This document shows positions 6,445 to 8,122 of a stretch of 8,122 nucleotides of DNA, in pieces. This DNA comes from JAFMDF01 sp964644655 (GTDB lineage: Bacteria > Bacteroidota > Bacteroidia > Chitinophagales > Saprospiraceae). The stretch lies in assembly GCA_964644655.1 (NCBI GenBank), contig CAZXYA010000428.1, positions 1 to 8,122 on the forward strand, given 5' to 3'. The first letter of the stretch is position 1, and each line of letters begins with the position of its first letter. Below the pieces are notes generated by a model that saw nothing but the letters and a program-made list of their open reading frames with translations, had not been told where the DNA came from and did no database searches. A program made the position numbers and the translations under genes.

Positions 6445-6452
6445 TATATTTG
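6445..6452 (+). promoter_or_regulatory. candidate Bacteroidota -7 promoter box for the ATPase/DUF234 gene
   Basis: TATATTTG is an exact TAnnTTTG match, 49 bases upstream of the ATG at 6502, predicting a leader of about 40-45 bases. At the expected -33 position (about 6421-6425) there is no TTG; instead the last spacer bases and right arm of inverted-repeat unit 2 lie there. A protein bound to the repeat would directly affect polymerase access. Confidence 0.5.
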
Positions 6453-6501
6453 AGAAATCATCTCTCTAGGGATAGGTTTATTCACAAGTAATAATTTACG
6501 C

Positions 6502-7929
6502 ATGAAGCATTTCATCGGTAGAAAAAAGGAACAAAAACGGCTCGAAGAAAAAAAGGAAAGTTATAGGTCAGAATTTATAGCAGTTTATGGACGAAGAAGA
6601 GTAGGAAAAACAATGCTTATTAGAAAAACATTTAACAATAATTTTACTTTTCAAATAACCGCCATAGCAAACGTTGATAAACAGCAACAATTATTAAATT
6701 TTGTAACTACTCTTCGACGATATGATAAAAGTGCTTTAAACAAGCCTATTCCTAAAAACTGGTTCTCTGCTTTTCAACAATTAATTGATTATTTAGAAAA
6801 AGTAACTACTGAAAAAAAAGTTATTTTCCTTGATGAATTACCTTGGTTTGACAATCAGAAATCTTATTTTATTCAATCTCTGGAACACTTTTGGAATAGT
6901 TGGGCAGCAACAAGAGATGATATAATTTTAATAGTTTGTGGTTCCGCTGCCTCTTGGATGATAAATAAATTAATTAATAATAGAGGTGGATTGCATAACC
7001 GAGTAACAGAAAGGATACTTGTCGAGCCTTTCAACTTAAAAGAAACAGAACAACTTTTAAGCATTAAAAACCCAGCTATTGACCGCTATCAAATCCTCCA
7101 GTTGTATATGGTTATGGGAGGGATTCCCTATTATTTAGAAGCTGTCAGAGGGAATCAAAGTGCTGCACAAAATATTGAGCGAATTTGTTTTGCAAAAGAT
7201 GGTTTACTACGTACAGAATTTGATAATTTATATCGAGCCTTATTTAAAAACTTCAATAAGCACTTAGCTGTTGTTAGAGCAATCTCCACAAAATCAAAAG
7301 GATTGACTAGAAAAGAAATTATAGCACTTACTAAATTACCTGAAAGTGGTGTAACAACTAAAGTATTAGACGAATTAGAAAAAAGTGGTTTCATTAGAAA
7401 ATATCTACCCTTCAATAAGCGAGTTCGAGGTGGCTTATTTCAATTAGTTGATTTTTATACCTTATTTTTCTTGCGGTTCATAGAAAAATCTAATCCGCTA
7501 GATGAAAACACTTGGATAAACGCCATAGACAATCCTACTCAAAGAGCTTGGAGTGGTTATGCTTTTGAACAAATTTGTCTATATCATACACAGCAAATCA
7601 AAAAAGCATTAAGTATTTTAGGAGTTTTGACTAAAACTTCGACTTGGCAAAGTAAGCAAAAACGGAACGGAGCTCAAATTGATTTGGTCATTGACCGTAG
7701 AGACCACGTAATTAATCTGTGTGAAATGAAGTTTTCAATTACTCCATATACTATTACTAAATCTTATGCTGATAAGTTAATGCAAAAAATAAGTATTTTT
7801 AGAGAAGAGACCAACACAACTAAGGCGCTTCATTTGACAATGATTACAACCAAAGGGCTAAAACAAAATAATTGGTCTAGAAATATAGTCCAGAACGATT
7901 TTTCAATGGAAATACTTTTCGAAGACTAA
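6502..7929 (+). CDS. ATP-binding protein: archaeal-type P-loop ATPase with C-terminal DUF234 / PD-(D/E)XK domain
   Basis: The 475-residue protein has the architecture of the ATPase_2 (PF01637-type) plus DUF234 family. It opens with FIGRKKE (4-10). Walker A is GRRRVGKT (30-37), Walker B is VIFLDELPW (107-115, Asp111/Glu112), and the sensor strand is IILIVCGSAASWM (141-153). HNRVTERILVEPF (165-177) and VMGGIPYYLEAV (204-215) are family hallmarks. A winged-helix segment follows (GLTRKEIIALTKLP at 267-280, LDELEKSGFIRKY at 289-301). The C-terminal nuclease fold has GYAFEQIC (352-359, Glu356), QIDLVIDRR (392-400, Asp394) and CEMKFS (407-412, Glu408/Lys410), so its active site looks intact. Such proteins belong near the MNS/STAND-type NTPases; the in vivo function is unknown, and the ATPase, DNA-binding and nuclease parts are inferred from motifs. 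It is probably monocistronic, behind its own promoter and the tandem inverted repeats, and ends at a hairpin terminator. By eye it is more AT-rich than its neighbours, which fits horizontal acquisition. Confidence 0.92.
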   Translation: MKHFIGRKKEQKRLEEKKESYRSEFIAVYGRRRVGKTMLIRKTFNNNFTFQITAIANVDKQQQLLNFVTTLRRYDKSALNKPIPKNWFSAFQQLIDYLEKVTTEKKVIFLDELPWFDNQKSYFIQSLEHFWNSWAATRDDIILIVCGSAASWMINKLINNRGGLHNRVTERILVEPFNLKETEQLLSIKNPAIDRYQILQLYMVMGGIPYYLEAVRGNQSAAQNIERICFAKDGLLRTEFDNLYRALFKNFNKHLAVVRAISTKSKGLTRKEIIALTKLPESGVTTKVLDELEKSGFIRKYLPFNKRVRGGLFQLVDFYTLFFLRFIEKSNPLDENTWINAIDNPTQRAWSGYAFEQICLYHTQQIKKALSILGVLTKTSTWQSKQKRNGAQIDLVIDRRDHVINLCEMKFSITPYTITKSYADKLMQKISIFREETNTTKALHLTMITTKGLKQNNWSRNIVQNDFSMEILFED

Positions 7930-7955
7930 TTATCTCCTGAATTTTGTCTAAAATG

Positions 7956-7979
7956 AAATTACGACAGGTAATTTTTTTT
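7956..7979 (+). terminator. intrinsic terminator of the ATPase/DUF234 gene
   Basis: A perfect 7-bp stem AAATTAC/GTAATTT around a GACAG loop runs into eight T (7972-7979), 27 bases after the stop codon. The stem is AT-rich and so modest in strength, but the position and T tract fit Rho-independent termination. Confidence 0.55.
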
Positions 7980-8076
7980 AAAGAATAAAAAATATAAATC
8001 ATACATTCTTCCAAATAATATTTGAAAACCTTTCCTATCATAATACCGTTTCAAAATATAATTTTATACTTAGTAG

Positions 8077-8099
8077 CCTGTCCAGTTAATAGTGACGGG
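8077..8099. other. short imperfect inverted repeat near the right edge, possible start of a mobile element
   Basis: CCTGTC and GACGGG pair with one G-T wobble around an 11-base loop. The next bases hold a second small inverted repeat (ATTTT/AAAAT) and a TTTTGTC/ATTTGTC near-repeat. The composition changes from the plain AT-rich spacer before it and resembles the ends of some insertion sequences, but no partner end or transposase is inside the window. The remaining 7980-8076 shows nothing recognisable. Confidence 0.2.
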
Positions 8100-8122
8100 T
8101 AGATTTTGTCATAAAATTTGTC

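Noticed and set aside
6873..7415. Two minus-strand frames (63 and 86 codons).
   Set aside because: Antisense to the ATPase/DUF234 gene, whose reading frame is clearly conserved.

Overview
The window looks like a chromosomal segment from a low-GC member of the Bacteroidota (Bacteroidetes). The evidence is indirect but consistent. Candidate promoters match the phylum's TAnnTTTG -7 box. None of the starts has a Shine-Dalgarno sequence, and their leaders are A/T-rich. The exported peptidase has a signal peptide ending in VA|Q, and the families present (Tricorn-like S41 peptidase, AAA-ATPase-like/DUF1703, DUF2461, ATPase/DUF234) are all common in that phylum. I cannot assign a genus; a Saprospiria- or Cytophagia-like organism is only a guess.

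Layout: the left two thirds (1-5298) is read on the minus strand. In transcription order it holds a zinc-independent MDR oxidoreductase of the quinone reductase/VAT-1 type (4264-5280). Next, 44-60 bp away, comes an AAA-ATPase-like protein with a C-terminal PD-(D/E)XK nuclease domain (2642-4219). After a 126-bp gap comes a large secreted Tricorn-like S41 peptidase (from 2515), which runs off the left edge before its catalytic serine. The right third is read on the plus strand: a DUF2461 protein (5601-6266), a 235-bp gap rich in repeats, and a second ATPase fused to a PD-(D/E)XK domain (6502-7929, ATPase_2 plus DUF234) that ends in a probable intrinsic terminator. The oxidoreductase and DUF2461 genes diverge from a ~320-bp AT-rich region.

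The most unusual structure lies between the DUF2461 gene and the second ATPase gene. It is two tandem 39-bp units, each an inverted repeat with 12-bp arms (TTTGACGAYAAG / CTTATCGTCAAA) around a 15-bp spacer with a conserved CAAAACA core. The second unit ends 9 bp before a perfect TAnnTTTG box that would drive the ATPase gene. This looks like a dedicated operator (or a cruciform target) for that gene. The window thus carries two different P-loop ATPase/restriction-fold fusions of uncertain biological role, and one of them has an elaborate candidate control region.

There is no sign that all five genes form one pathway. The oxidoreductase, DUF2461 and Tricorn-like genes look like ordinary housekeeping or accessory genes. 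The two ATPase/nuclease fusions look like independently acquired modules. The last ~50 bases may be the start of another element, but too little is visible to say.
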